Source: Eutypella sp. D-1 (lineage: Eukaryota; Ascomycota; Sordariomycetes; Xylariales; Diatrypaceae). From it: DNA of 64,000 bases. The stretch spans positions 1,612,001-1,676,000 of the forward strand of contig JAJTTP010000010.1 of assembly GCA_023313575.1 (NCBI GenBank). Reading direction: 5' to 3'. The first letter of the stretch is position 1, and the number at the start of each line of letters is the position of its first letter. This document shows positions 48,411 to 58,662 of the stretch, one piece after another. The notes under the pieces are model-generated. The model saw nothing but the letters and a program-made list of their open reading frames with translations. It ran no database searches and was not told where the DNA came from. Position numbers and translations under genes: made by a program.

Positions 48411-51400
48411 TCATAACATTCTGCCTTCAATTCCGGGATCCAATGGATAGTTTAAACCGTTGGTCTTGTTTTGCGAAAAGTGGTCGTTGAACCAGTTCGT
48501 AAATTCAAAGTTATCAAAATCTTCCGAGACATCTGCTGGGCCGATTTCAAAATCGTTGTGGGGAACCCCTGTGTCGGTTGTGGTGGGTATTGATTTAGCA
48601 GTCTCCACTGAAGTGAAGTTGTCAGTGGTGGTGCTTGCCCCTGTGTCATAGGTGAGGGTAGGTGGTAATTCTGATACAGGCTCCGGTGGCGAGCTTGTAT
48701 TGTGAGTTTGATGGTATTCATTCACCAGCTTCAGGCATTCCCTGAGCGTGGAGGATTCATGTTGGCTACTGCCGTCTACAAGTCTGCGACGGAGAAAGGA
48801 CTCGAATGTTGCCAAAGAGTTAGCGCTATCCGAATCAGTCCCCCGCGCAGAGCCTGCGCCGTTTCCAAAATGTCTATCATCTGCATATCATCATGTTAGT
48901 AAAACATCTACATCATCTCTCCGGAGTTTCACTTACGCGGTGAAGGAACCTCAGTAGCTGAGTGTAGTTTAAAAATAATTCTGTAGATGTCTTTCCATTT
49001 TTGTTCTTCGGAGCTTCCTCTCGTCTTCTTTTGGATCTGGGCTTTCTGCGTCTCGTCAATCGTGCAGATATCCAAGCCGCATTCATTCTTAAGGCATGGC
49101 GTATCGGAACGATGGTGACTATCAAGATCCGACATAGTGTCAAATTCTTCAAGGCAACGACTACATCTATAGTGAGATGAGTAATGCTTGCGGTTTATAT
49201 GCTCTCTGAGATACAAGTAAGTCACGAGGCGCTCAGGGGTGCATTAGGGCGGGGTGACCAACTTCAACCTGGGAATTGTCCAGCCGGGTCCTCCGCAAGA
49301 CTGCCAGGTTTTTGTGCGATATTTCATGTTCATGGGATCGTGGTGGTAAAAGGGGCAGGGGAAGAGTGTTTGTTCTTCTTCGGGGATTGTAATTGGGTTC
49401 GAGGGCGCATTGTGGCTCTCTGTATGTTTAGGGGCCACTGCGGCATTTCTGCGGCTATCGCGCGTTAAGGCTTTTTTCTTCTTTCTCACTTTTCTTCTGT
49501 ACTCCTGTTCTTCGTCACTGTGATCTGTCATCTCACTGTGGTTTCGCGCACGCTTGGCGATTCCTTGTCCGATGCTTGTTGTATGAGGCGTATTGAGTGT
49601 ATTTGAGGGTCCTGATTCTTGTATTGTTTGAATGGATCCTGAGTCGGTAAATTGGGCATACATAAAGGGAGCCCCTTCGGATTGCATGCTAGAAGGATTT
49701 ATGCTAGTATCTAGGGGCCAGTAATAGTTGGGCACCGGATAATAACTGTTGTTCATTGGCATTTCAATGTTGTTTGGGTGGTTTTGCTCTCCCGAGCCGT
49801 GGTTTTGAGCCATTTTGGCAGAGATCCGTATCATACGGATGCTGAAAGTTGATGTTTGGGTTTGGGTTTTGAGGGTTGTCCAGGGGGGCTTGCGGGGGAG
49901 GGAGAGAGCTACCGTGTACGACGGATCATCGAGACATCGTTTATGGATGTTCCGTAGTTTTATGGCTACCGTAGATATGGTAGCCCTCGTCTCCCAGTCA
50001 ACTTCCAGAAGCTCATCTCGAGCCAGACTCAGAATGTCGACTACACAGGGACTGGCTGTGCTATCCGCTATGAGGTCGTTGATCCACTGTGAAAATTAGC
50101 TGAATGCCTTGCAGAAGGGCAGTAGTGGGACGTACGTAGACAACTACCGGCTTCAGATATACTAGCGGCTTTTGACCCTTTTCTGGGGTCACATGGGCGA
50201 AGAATGCATCGTCTCCTCGTCCACTCCTTCCGGCACGAGAAAACGCAAAAGAGGCCACACCATTCCAACCGCGAACCATCCACACAGCCGTTTCGAGGAC
50301 AACACACCCAAACGACCAGATATCATACTCACTTCCAATCGCTCCTCTAACGTCGAATTCTGGGGCCCGGTACGTGCGCGAATACCCCCTAGGGCGCTCT
50401 CTGGCGTTCTGATCCGTCTTGGGGTTAATCCGGGAGAGTCCAAAGTCACTTAGTTTAAGGATGCCCCCGACACTGCCAAAGTGTCCACCAGCCTGCGTTC
50501 TGAACCATAGAATGTTCTCTGGCTTGATATCGCCATGACGTCCCTTGGCGATCTTGGGTAGCTGGTGGATGCGCCTTATGGCGGAAGCAAGGCCTGCAAG
50601 TTGTCCGGTAACCCAACTATGGAGAGTAGTGTTGGGAATTGGCTTGGGAGTTTCTTTCCAGAAGCAGCGCAGGTCTCCCTGGGCCCAAGGGAAGAGCAGA
50701 TAGAACGTCTCATCATGACGGAAGGCGGCGAGGAGTTGGACAATATGTGAATGAGGAGACACAGCAAAGGGTCGGAGAGCGGCGACTTCCCGTCGGAAGT
50801 CTTCAATGCGCTTGGAGCGTAATTCCTTTAGCGCAAAGTACGATCCTCCCTAAGAGTAGTCAGTAATGTTTAAATCATATTGGGGTATAGGGTGCCTCGA
50901 TCGTACCGGACCCTGATCGAAGTCGTGGTGTGAGTTGTGTATCTTGACTCTTCGTACGACACCATATCCACCAGCTCGACGGTTTGGTGTACCGTCATGC
51001 TCATCTTCCGTAAAAGGAAGAATTGTGTCGGAGTCGAAATCGTAGAGTGAGACATCGTTCACTGACTTCTTAAAGAATGGCGAGAGAACCGCCCATTGTG
51101 TCTCCATGAATGTGTCGATTTCCTTCTTAGTCCAGTTCTTGAAGCAGCGCCTCAATGTTTCGAGCGTCGGCCCTTGCCCCTTCTGGAAATGGGTGTCTCT
51201 TACTGGGAGTGACGAATCGGTGAATCCCTCGGATATAAAAGTTGAGATACATGCCAGCTTGTCGAGGAGTATCAAAACCGCCAGTGTTCTCAGGAGACCT
51301 TTGAAGATATGAACACTAAGGCTATCCAGATCATTTTGAGGTAAGGTGGGTTGGTGACTTTGTGTCGCTACAGCCGATGGCTCGGTGAGGGCTGGAAGCT

Positions 51401-51653
51401 GGTTTCGTGGTAGGAAGGACCTGGATCTTGAATCTAGCGACCTGCACATGTTTGCCGAGAGGTGGCTAGAGAGCGAGGGTGATGGGAGATTTCGTGTATA
51501 GACCTGTTGACCCGAGGCCTGATTATCCCAATAATCAGGCCTCGGGTCAATGCTGATGTCTTTCGAGTGGGTTTCTGGCTCAGACTCTAGCCAGACAATA
51601 TGAAATCCTTGCTTTGAGCGGCACAGAGAAATATGCACAGTAGAAGGCCTCAT
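48411..51653 (-). CDS. Protein kinase fused to C2H2-like zinc-finger module
   Basis: Five-exon model on the minus strand: 51653-50907, 50849-50136, 50086-49269, 49205-48937 and 48880-48411, 1005 residues. The kinase domain (about residues 235-500) has Lys257 (FALKEL), Glu270 in helix C, the HGDIKPENIL catalytic loop (Asp356), DFG at 384 and YRAPEFD, so it looks active; the catalytic loop has HGD instead of HRD. Ahead of it is a family-typical N-terminal region (FKNWTKKEIDTFMETQWAVL, then DTILPF). After it comes a basic NLS-like stretch (RRKVRKKKKAL). A fungal C2H2-like module begins FPCPFYHHDP, continues SCGGPGW and REHINRKHY, and ends RCSRCLEEFD plus DTPC. Introns are 57, 49, 63 and 56 nt. 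The 63-nt intron (49268-49206) has a weak GTTGAA donor; unspliced, the frame meets TAA at 49246-49244. An acidic Ser/Thr-rich tail ends the protein. The substrate is unknown. Confidence 0.78.
51507..51550. repeat. Perfect 20-bp inverted repeat inside kinase exon 1
   Basis: Arm 51507-51526 and arm 51531-51550 are exact reverse complements around CCCA. It falls in exon 1 of the kinase gene at about codons 35-49, within a poorly conserved linker, and keeps the frame open. Confidence 0.95.
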
Positions 51654-51727
51654 CCTTAAGGGACGGCGATGATGCTTCGGGAAGCCGGCTCCGGGAGTGT
51701 ATCTCTGCGAAGGCTATTTGATAAGAT

Positions 51728-51842
51728 TCTTGTTATTTCGTCAGTGCGATGGTTTAGGTGCCATGGACTACAACGCCAACGTTGTAGGCCGCACGTGGTT
51801 CGTCGAATACGTCGCCGTACTCGCACTGACGAAATGACAAGA
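51728..51842. repeat. 115-bp nested foldback upstream of the kinase gene
   Basis: Outer arms 51728-51749 and 51821-51842 are 22 bp long with one mismatch (a G-U pair in RNA). The inner hairpin 51768-51775/51780-51787 (CTACAACG, loop CCAA, CGTTGTAG) is perfect. It begins 75 bp upstream of the kinase start codon, in the presumed promoter or 5' UTR. Confidence 0.9.
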
Positions 51843-52473
51843 GCTCTACCTAAGTCGCCTTACGGTCGTAGGCCACGCCAACGATGGGGGGATAATGGAA
51901 GGGCGGAAGTCGAAACAAGTGAAGAGAACCCGATATCACCAGGTGAGGGAACGGAATGATTTGACGAGCTGTGGGTGGTATTGGCAAACGGGAAGGGGTT
52001 TAGTCAAGAGATTGAGATGATGGCATGTGACAGTGCCTTCAGCCACAGAAAATGATGTGCGTTAGTGGAATGACCCCAGGGTCTGGATGTTTTTCCCTGG
52101 CGTGAGAGAATGTTTGCGATATTGCTTTCTTGTTTGGACTTGTTGGGAGGGTTTCTTTTTTTTTTCTTTTCGGGTGTCTTCTGTTGCTTGAATTACAGTT
52201 CAAGCTGCGTGCTATTTACCAAGATCTTATTCGCCAAAATGCGAGTAGAAGCAGATATGTACAGTGGGACTTTAAAGGACGAGTAGAAATAGATATGTAC
52301 CGGAGCCGTTCAGAGGGTGAGCAGAAATAGATATATACAGTGAGTGTGTGATGCGGAAAGTTTGATATCGTGAAAATTTAGGGTGACGCGAAAAGGAAAA
52401 TTTGGGGGGACCTTGTATAGGAGGAATAAAAGAAAAAGGGGGAAAGCTGCCAAGGTCACCACCCAAGGGGTGT
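51843..52473. other. Intergenic upstream of kinase gene
   Basis: About 630 bp with a T-rich run near 52155-52170. Repeats of AGATATGTAC-like sequence occur at about 52252-52335 (GTAGAAATAGATATGTAC twice in diverged form). No gene is supported. Confidence 0.5.
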
Positions 52474-52653
52474 TTAGCGTCGAACTTCGCAATTGATGCA
52501 GTTCCACGACGAGGGCTGATCGTCGTCACTGCCGCCAGCGCGGTGATGGTGGTGGAGTTGGAGTTGGAGTTGGAGAGGATCGTAGGCCACGAAAGGGTCG
52601 TCGCCTCGTCGGGGGTAGTTGTTGTTCACGATGGGAGTGGTGTGACCTGACAT
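52474..52653 (-). CDS. Possible 59-aa protein ending in WNCINC
   Basis: An open frame from ATG at 52653 to the stop at 52474 encodes 59 residues: N-terminal MSGHTTPIVNNNYPRRGDDP, then a Gln-Leu run and four His, an acidic SDDDQPSS, and WNCINCEVRR at the end. The W-x-C-x2-C ending resembles the first half of a zinc knuckle found in short fungal proteins, which suggests either a truncated gene or an exon continuing through a splice I could not place. It is on the same strand as the kinase gene and about 0.8 kb upstream of it. The QLQLQL stretch is encoded by a GGAGTT repeat. Evidence is weak. Confidence 0.35.
   Translation of the reverse strand: MSGHTTPIVNNNYPRRGDDPFVAYDPLQLQLQLHHHHRAGGSDDDQPSSWNCINCEVRR
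52553..52576. repeat. TTGGAG hexanucleotide repeat
   Basis: Consecutive TTGGAG units within the 59-codon frame, encoding its alternating Gln-Leu run on the minus strand. Confidence 0.8.
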
Positions 52654-55600
52654 TGCCGTTGCTGTTGTGAGGGGCTCCTGTTAGTAATCTTTGTGGGTTA
52701 AGACGTTGACATGAAGATTACACGGGGAAGGATGAGCCGCTAGGCAAGAGTACCGAAACGAAGGCGAGAGAAGTTGATTTTTAAACTAAGATGAAGATCC
52801 AAACAAATTCATGAAGGCGTTTCGTGAGGGGTGTCGGCTTTTTGTATAAATGCAGGTTGCACCCAGATACCTCCTTGGCGAGGCTCCGAAGTCCAACGGC
52901 CGCTGCGTTATTGCGCCGCTGCGCAATAAATATCGTTACATCGCGCAAAGTGCATCGTCCCTTTCCGGTAGGGTTAATTGGCCTCAGTGGCTGAGCAGGG
53001 CTGATTCGTTGTTGACCAACATTTTGAGGGGTACATGAAGGAGGGTGGGGGAAGTGACGTTATTCCCCCCCTGACACGGGAAATGCGACCTCAATTTACA
53101 TATGAATAGAGGTAGATATACCTGTGGTTGGCTCCCTCTAACAACGTTGGCTCGGGATTGCTTCGATTACAGGACTAGTAAAAGTATATAGTGACTAACT
53201 ACAGGCAGCTCTATATCCTATGACCAGTTAGTTATATCTAGGATGAGCGAATTGACTTTGGTTCAGACATTGAACATGTTACTAGCTTGGCTTAAGCCTT
53301 CCCAGTGGCTCACTCCAGTACTCGAAGCACCATCTCAAACGGGTCTGAGGCCACCATTCTCCAGGTCGCGAGAGGGATGCAGAGTGCAGAACCGGCTACC
53401 TTTTAATGTAAATCTAGCATTGTCCCAAGGCTGGCATTTATTTCTGGATGCATTGCTTCTCTTTACAGTTGATGAAGATTGGTGGCTTTATATAGATACT
53501 GGCGATGCGGGTGCTTTGAGGCCCTTCGAAGCTTTCGATAGGAGTAATCTGTTTCCCCTTTCAAAAAAGGGGTTCAGGGGTGCTGACTTGTTAGTGGGTA
53601 TAGTCCATACACCCCAAGGGGTGGCTATCAGGAGCCAGGTCTGAATATAAGGGGCTTCGCCAACAGCCCCCCCCCCCAATACCATACCTACCTCTTATGA
53701 ACTGAGGCATCATATCTGGTAAATCTCAGTCCTATACGACCACCTAACTATGAGCCTCGGCCGTATTCGTGGCGCGTATAACTTCGAGCCTCATTGCCTC
53801 TTGTGTCTGGAGATAAAGCTCGGCACCTTGAGCTTGGAGGTATGGACACTAGTCGAATGAGTTCGGAACATTTAGCTGCCATGTTAGTATATAACAGAGC
53901 GGCATCTCCCAACAACGATCTTCATAAAATATGTTGCTGTGTCTAAATATATTCTCTCGGACACATAGCCGGTAGTATAGGGCGTAGATATGGTAGATAC
54001 AACGTACTGGCTGTCACTGAATAGAGAGGGGCTACGCCCCTCCATGTATATGCCTGACTCTAAATAACCACCCCAGGGGGTATGTGTGGACTATATCCCC
54101 TGGCAGTTACGTCGAGACAGGTTCGTTCATATGGACACTCGGCTTTCATTAAAATAGCACGTGATATAACATACCGTAGAAAGAATGCTTAAGGGTAGGT
54201 GCTAGAGACCACAGAGCAAACGGGAGTCACGGATGTGGGAACACCTTCGAGTAGCCCCGATGTTGTGACTAGGTAATTACCTTAATATCGGCCTCCAGGT
54301 TTAAGGGTTGAAGTGACAGAATGGCTATACTGGCGCAACCGTCGCCTCTCGATCATGTTCAAGCTCTGGCATGATATTCAAAAGGTAGCGTTGACCCATT
54401 GAGGGGTCTGCCTTCTTGCATAACACGCAGGATTGTATAACACACTTTCCTAAACTAAATCGTACTTTATGTAAGCTATTTACCATGGGTGCGGCGCATT
54501 AGTTAAGACGGTATCCCACGGCTACCCTGATTACTTATACATACTTAAGTAGGGATCGTAGGGCAACAACCCTATATGAATTATACCGTAACATGGCAAC
54601 CCATCAAAATAGACGATGAGGTCATTTTAGACCTGACTCGTGCCACCGCGACGGCCCAACTATGCACCAAATTTAGTGCTCGTTACTAGTAATTGTCTTT
54701 AAAACGTCCAAATTCGTGAATGGATAGAATGTTCATCGGGCAATTCTAGTCGAGAGGAATAGGAGCCGGCCGGCGTGGGTTGACTGGCAAAGGCACATGG
54801 GCGGATATGTAGGTAGTCCCTCCATAGTTTCACTATAAGTGTTTGCATACTGAGCAAGCGAGGAAGAAGCGCCCATTAAGTGAGTGGGCAGGCGGGGGGC
54901 TTGGGTGAAAGAGGAAAGAAAGAGGAAAAACAAAATCCACCTGAACGCTTGAGACCGTGACACGAATTCACCTGGGGTCTCTACATAGGAAATCGAGAAT
55001 CTTTTTCAGAAAAAAGATATGCAGCAAAATGCATGCCTCACCGATGCTAACCCCTATTCTGCTTGGGGTACTGGCGGGGGACGCGGAAAAAGGTCGAGGG
55101 GTAAGAAGTTCCTTCAGCTTTCAGGCTCTCTCTGACCGGCGGTGACCCGGAATACGTGGCGTACCGGACCCACAAAGAAGCATTAGAGACGGGCTTTCGG
55201 GTACCTAGATTGCTAGAGTAGAACCCTTAGCATTTTTTGTTAGCAGTGATTCGCGTTGCAGGTCGCAGGGTTTCTCTGGGTTTCCGGCCAACCGACCATT
55301 AGCACGAGAGGTAAGGGGAGGAAGACCCCACATATAAATCCATATTCACGCGGATATTCACGACCCATATTTATTTAGGTAGACCCATATAATATGTACC
55401 TTTTGCATATAATGTTTAGGCTAGAGTTACCTCTCTGCCTCTCTGCACCCTTAACCCCATATTTCCTGACCGCATCGAACAAATCTATGGGTTTCATTGG
55501 TCCAAAATAAACCCAGCAGTACTTATACCTTGTGTCCACATGCCAATGCCATGCCATGCGTGCGTACCCTTTAGTTACTTTCGTTACGGAGTACACCAGT

Positions 55601-56033
55601 ACACCACCAACCTTGGAAGTTATTCCTTGCCTTGCTTTCTCACATGCTCACTCCCATAATCTCCCCCATACTCACAAAAACCATCCAAACCATCACAAAC
55701 TCTACTCCTCCCCCTCTGCTATCTTGCTATCGTTAAAAAAAAAACGACACCGCTTCCACTTCCATTATACATAACGACATCCGAATCTTATCTTAAATCG
55801 GCAGAATCAACGCGTCCAGTAGCCTTCCAATCCGTGTCGCACGTCCATCGTTACGCCGTTCGTCATCACTTCAACGTCCACGGAGAAATAATAAAAAGCA
55901 AACAAAACGAAGTCAAGGCCGTCGGCGACGCCAAAACATCACGCGAGCCCCCGTCTGACAGCTCCCCCGGCTTTCCGGTAATAGACGTGAGAGAACGTTT
56001 CTAAATAAAAGAGAAGAAAGAAAAACAGAAATT
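52654..56033. other. 3.4-kb intergenic region
   Basis: No gene is supported. A plus-strand 133-codon frame at 53243-53644 has no recognisable family. The region just before Apq12 (about 55600-56033) is C/A-rich, then AG-rich, as expected for a fungal promoter and 5' UTR. Confidence 0.5.
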
Positions 56034-56809
56034 ATGGCAAGCGGCGATATGGACAACCAGTGGATCTTACAAGCCCTACAAGGTTCGTCTTCCCATTCCA
56101 TCCGTCGATTTATGCTTGTTAGCATTACTATGTTATTATGTATTCACGGGTTTTCCCACCCCTCGACCAATCAAGAGGCGAGGAGAGACGCCCCCCTCCC
56201 CCCCCCCGGCCCAAAGCAAGGACCGGAAAATGGCCAAAACAAAAAAACAATAGTGCTAATAAACAAACGAAACAAATAACAGGCCTCCTCCCCGAACAGA
56301 CCATGCAACTCCTAAACGAACACGTCCTCTCGCCCAACACGCCGCTCCAGCTGGCATACCGGCAGGCGTCGGCGCTGGTGGGGGCGGCGTGGAAGTCGGT
56401 GTACCCGGCGCTGGAGCCGCTGGTGGAGCGGACGGTGGTGGCGATCCAGAACTCGCCGGATGTGGTGGTGCTGGGGTTCGTGCTGACGGTGCTGGTGGTC
56501 GCGGTGCAGGTGATGTTCGCGATCCAGCGCACGATGATGTGGATGACGCGGCTGGCTCTGCGCGCCGTCGGCTGGGCCATCGTCGTCGCCCTGCTCGCCG
56601 TCCTCTGGCGCCGCGGCCCCGAGGCCACCATCCGCGACGTCGTCGTCCTCGTCTCCAAGGTCGTCGGCTACGCCACTGCCGTCAAGGAGATCTGGGTCAG
56701 CGAGTACAACCGCTACGACGCCCAGACCCGCGGCGCCTCCCTTGCCGGCCAGCGCGCCACTGCCACCGCTGCCGCCTACGGTGCCCGCGCCAGGAGAGCC
56801 GGGTTCTGA
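56034..56809 (+). CDS. Apq12-family nuclear envelope/ER membrane protein
   Basis: Two exons: 56034-56082 and 56283-56809, 191 residues. Exon 1 reads MASGDMDNQWILQALQ; a 200-nt intron (GTTCGT donor, GTGCTAAT branch, AG acceptor) joins it to GLLPEQTMQLLNEHV. Two hydrophobic helices follow: VVVLGFVLTVLVVAVQVMFA and WAIVVALLAVLW. A conserved RTMMWMTRLALR linker lies between them, which is the Apq12 layout. Yeast Apq12 is an integral membrane protein of the nuclear envelope and ER needed for nuclear pore complex assembly and membrane fluidity. The C-terminal tail (EYNRYDAQTRG onward) is Ala/Arg-rich. It converges on GPN3. The long intron contains C and A homopolymer runs. Family assignment rests on topology and recalled conservation. 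Confidence 0.75.
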
Positions 56810-57519
56810 GTGCACCGCAGTTAGATAGTTGGATAGGAGCGGCGGCGGGCGAGAGAGGAAAGAAATGAAAGGAAAGGAAAGGAAGGGAAAAACCGGTGTC
56901 GGCGGGGGAAGTCAAGATGTCATGATATGGGCTTTTTTTTTCTTTTGTTTTTATGTTTTTTTTTGTCGTCTTTTCTTTGCGGCCTTCTTCTTTTTTCCTT
57001 TCTTTTGGTTTATGAGAGACCCCCTTTCTTTTTTTACGACGCGACGAATTCATGTTTTTGTTTTTTTCTATGCCACTACTGTCCCCGACACCCCCAGCGA
57101 TGGACGGGGAAAGGATACGGTTCAGAGGATGTTGGATATCGGCAAAGGGACGACACGAACATTTAAAAAATTAGGAGAGATGAGATGGGCTCGGGTGGGA
57201 CACGGCATGGTCGGTTTAATGGTACGAGATGCTTTTTTTTGAAATCTGTATTGGTATGGATGTGGTATTTTTTATTGGGGGTCCCTTTAACCCAACAAAC
57301 CCCCCCTCGGAGAACGCCTTTCGCTATGCTACATGGGAGGAAGAAAAACCCAAAAACCAAACACAGAGATAGTACAGCGCGTGCGTGGGAACAAGCGGAG
57401 AAGATATATCCCTCCACCTCCCCGCATATCTAGATAGCCTGCGCCGCACACAAGCGCCATAGGATAGAACAAATATCAAGCGTATAAAGATCAACACCGA
57501 GAGTCAATCCATCCATCAA
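56810..57519. other. Intergenic between convergent Apq12 and GPN3
   Basis: About 700 bp with long T-rich runs (about 56932-57070), probably the Apq12 3' UTR and the GPN3 3' end. No gene is seen. Confidence 0.5.
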
Positions 57520-58662
57520 TCAATCTTCGGGCTCGTCAAACTCCTCGTCCTTCATCTCCCGCGGCTCCTGCGCCTCGTGGTACTGTATGCAGTCATCGAT
57601 GTAGCTGAGCACGGCGCCGACGCTGTCCTCGTCCTGGACGTCCAGCTTGAGGTAGCTGACCATGCTGAAGTTCTCGATCAGGTTCGCGACGGCGCGGTTG
57701 AGACGGCGGAAGCCGGCGCCGCGCATGACGGCGTCCTTGTCGGCGGGGTCGGCGGCCTCGTCCTCGGCAGCGGCGTCGACGACGGCGGAGGGACCGCCCT
57801 CGGCCTTGCGGCGGGCGACCTCGGCCGGGTCGTCGTCGAGCAGGGCGACATCGGGGGTCAGGAAGCGGCGCAGGTCCTTCTTGCGGACTTGATCCTTGAC
57901 GAGGTCCATCTTGGACAGCACGTTGATGTGGGGGATCTCGAGCATGACCATGGCGCTCATGGCGCTGAGGGTGCCGGCGAAGAACTTGGCGCGGTCGACG
58001 ACGAAGGTGGCCTCGAGCAGGTAGGCGGCGCAGAGCCGGACGTCGAGGGCGCCCGACCGCGTCAGGAAGCGCGCCAGAGCCGGCAGGATCGGCACGTGCG
58101 TGTATAGCTCGATCTGGCCCGGCATGTCGATGATGATCAGGTACTCCTCGGTCAGCGGCTCGAGCGCCTCGGTCAGGAAGTCCAGGTTCTCCATCAGGAA
58201 CTCGAAGCAGTAGATCAGCCCCCCGTTCGGCCCCAGCCCCATCTCCTCCATCACGTCCTCCAGCGTGATCAGCTCCCGGATGTCCAGGTCCGGCGTGTGC
58301 TCGAAGCTCTCCGCCGCCGGGTCCAGGTTGACGTAGAAGCTCGACCGTCGGTTTAGTTGCAGGTGCGTGATCAGGGCGGCGCAGAAGGTAGACTATAATT
58401 CCATCGAGAAACGGCGCGCGCGGGCGCACCCCCCCTCTGAGTCTTAGCTACGGTGGTTCGTGGCCCATCTAGGGTGGGTGTGTGATATTCGTGGATTCGC
58501 CTTCAAAAAGAAACGACCCTGGGAAGCAGAAGGCAAGAAGAAGAAGAAGAAGAATGAAGGAAGGGAATCAAGGAATCAGGTTGCTGGTCGCTATCGGCCT
58601 GTCGGGATACGCACCTTGCCCGCCCCGGCAGGGCCCATGACCATGACTCCGAATTTGCTCAT
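57520..58662 (-). CDS. GPN3: GPN-loop GTPase 3 (RNA polymerase II assembly factor)
   Basis: Two exons on the minus strand: 58662-58615 (16 codons) and 58392-57520, 306 residues, with a 222-nt intron that splits the P-loop codons. Exon 1 gives MSKFGVMVMGPAGAGK and exon 2 opens STFCAALITHL, so G1 is GPAGAGKST (9-17 region). The family-defining GPN motif is at 70-72 (GLGPNGG), the G3 motif is DMPGQIELYTH (105-115), and G4-like SKMDL is at 176-180. These enzymes dimerise and, with GPN1, carry RNA polymerase II into the nucleus after cytoplasmic assembly. Compared with animal GPN3, there is an Ala/Asp/Glu-rich insertion near residues 200-225. The C-terminal tail is acidic. Subfamily 3 was chosen over GPN1/GPN2 from length and the VMEEMGLGPNGGLIYCFEFL segment. 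Confidence 0.88.
58535..58554. repeat. AAG trinucleotide repeat in GPN3 intron
   Basis: Seven AAG-type units within the GPN3 intron (CTT on the gene strand). Confidence 0.8.

Noticed and set aside
53243..53644. 133-codon plus-strand frame
   Set aside because: No motif or homologue recognised and no intron signals linking it to other exons.
57577..58429. Long open frames overlapping GPN3 (plus 176 codons; minus 278 codons in another frame)
   Set aside because: Both are shadows of the GC-rich GPN3 exon, which has the G1, GPN, G3 and G4 motifs in its own frame.
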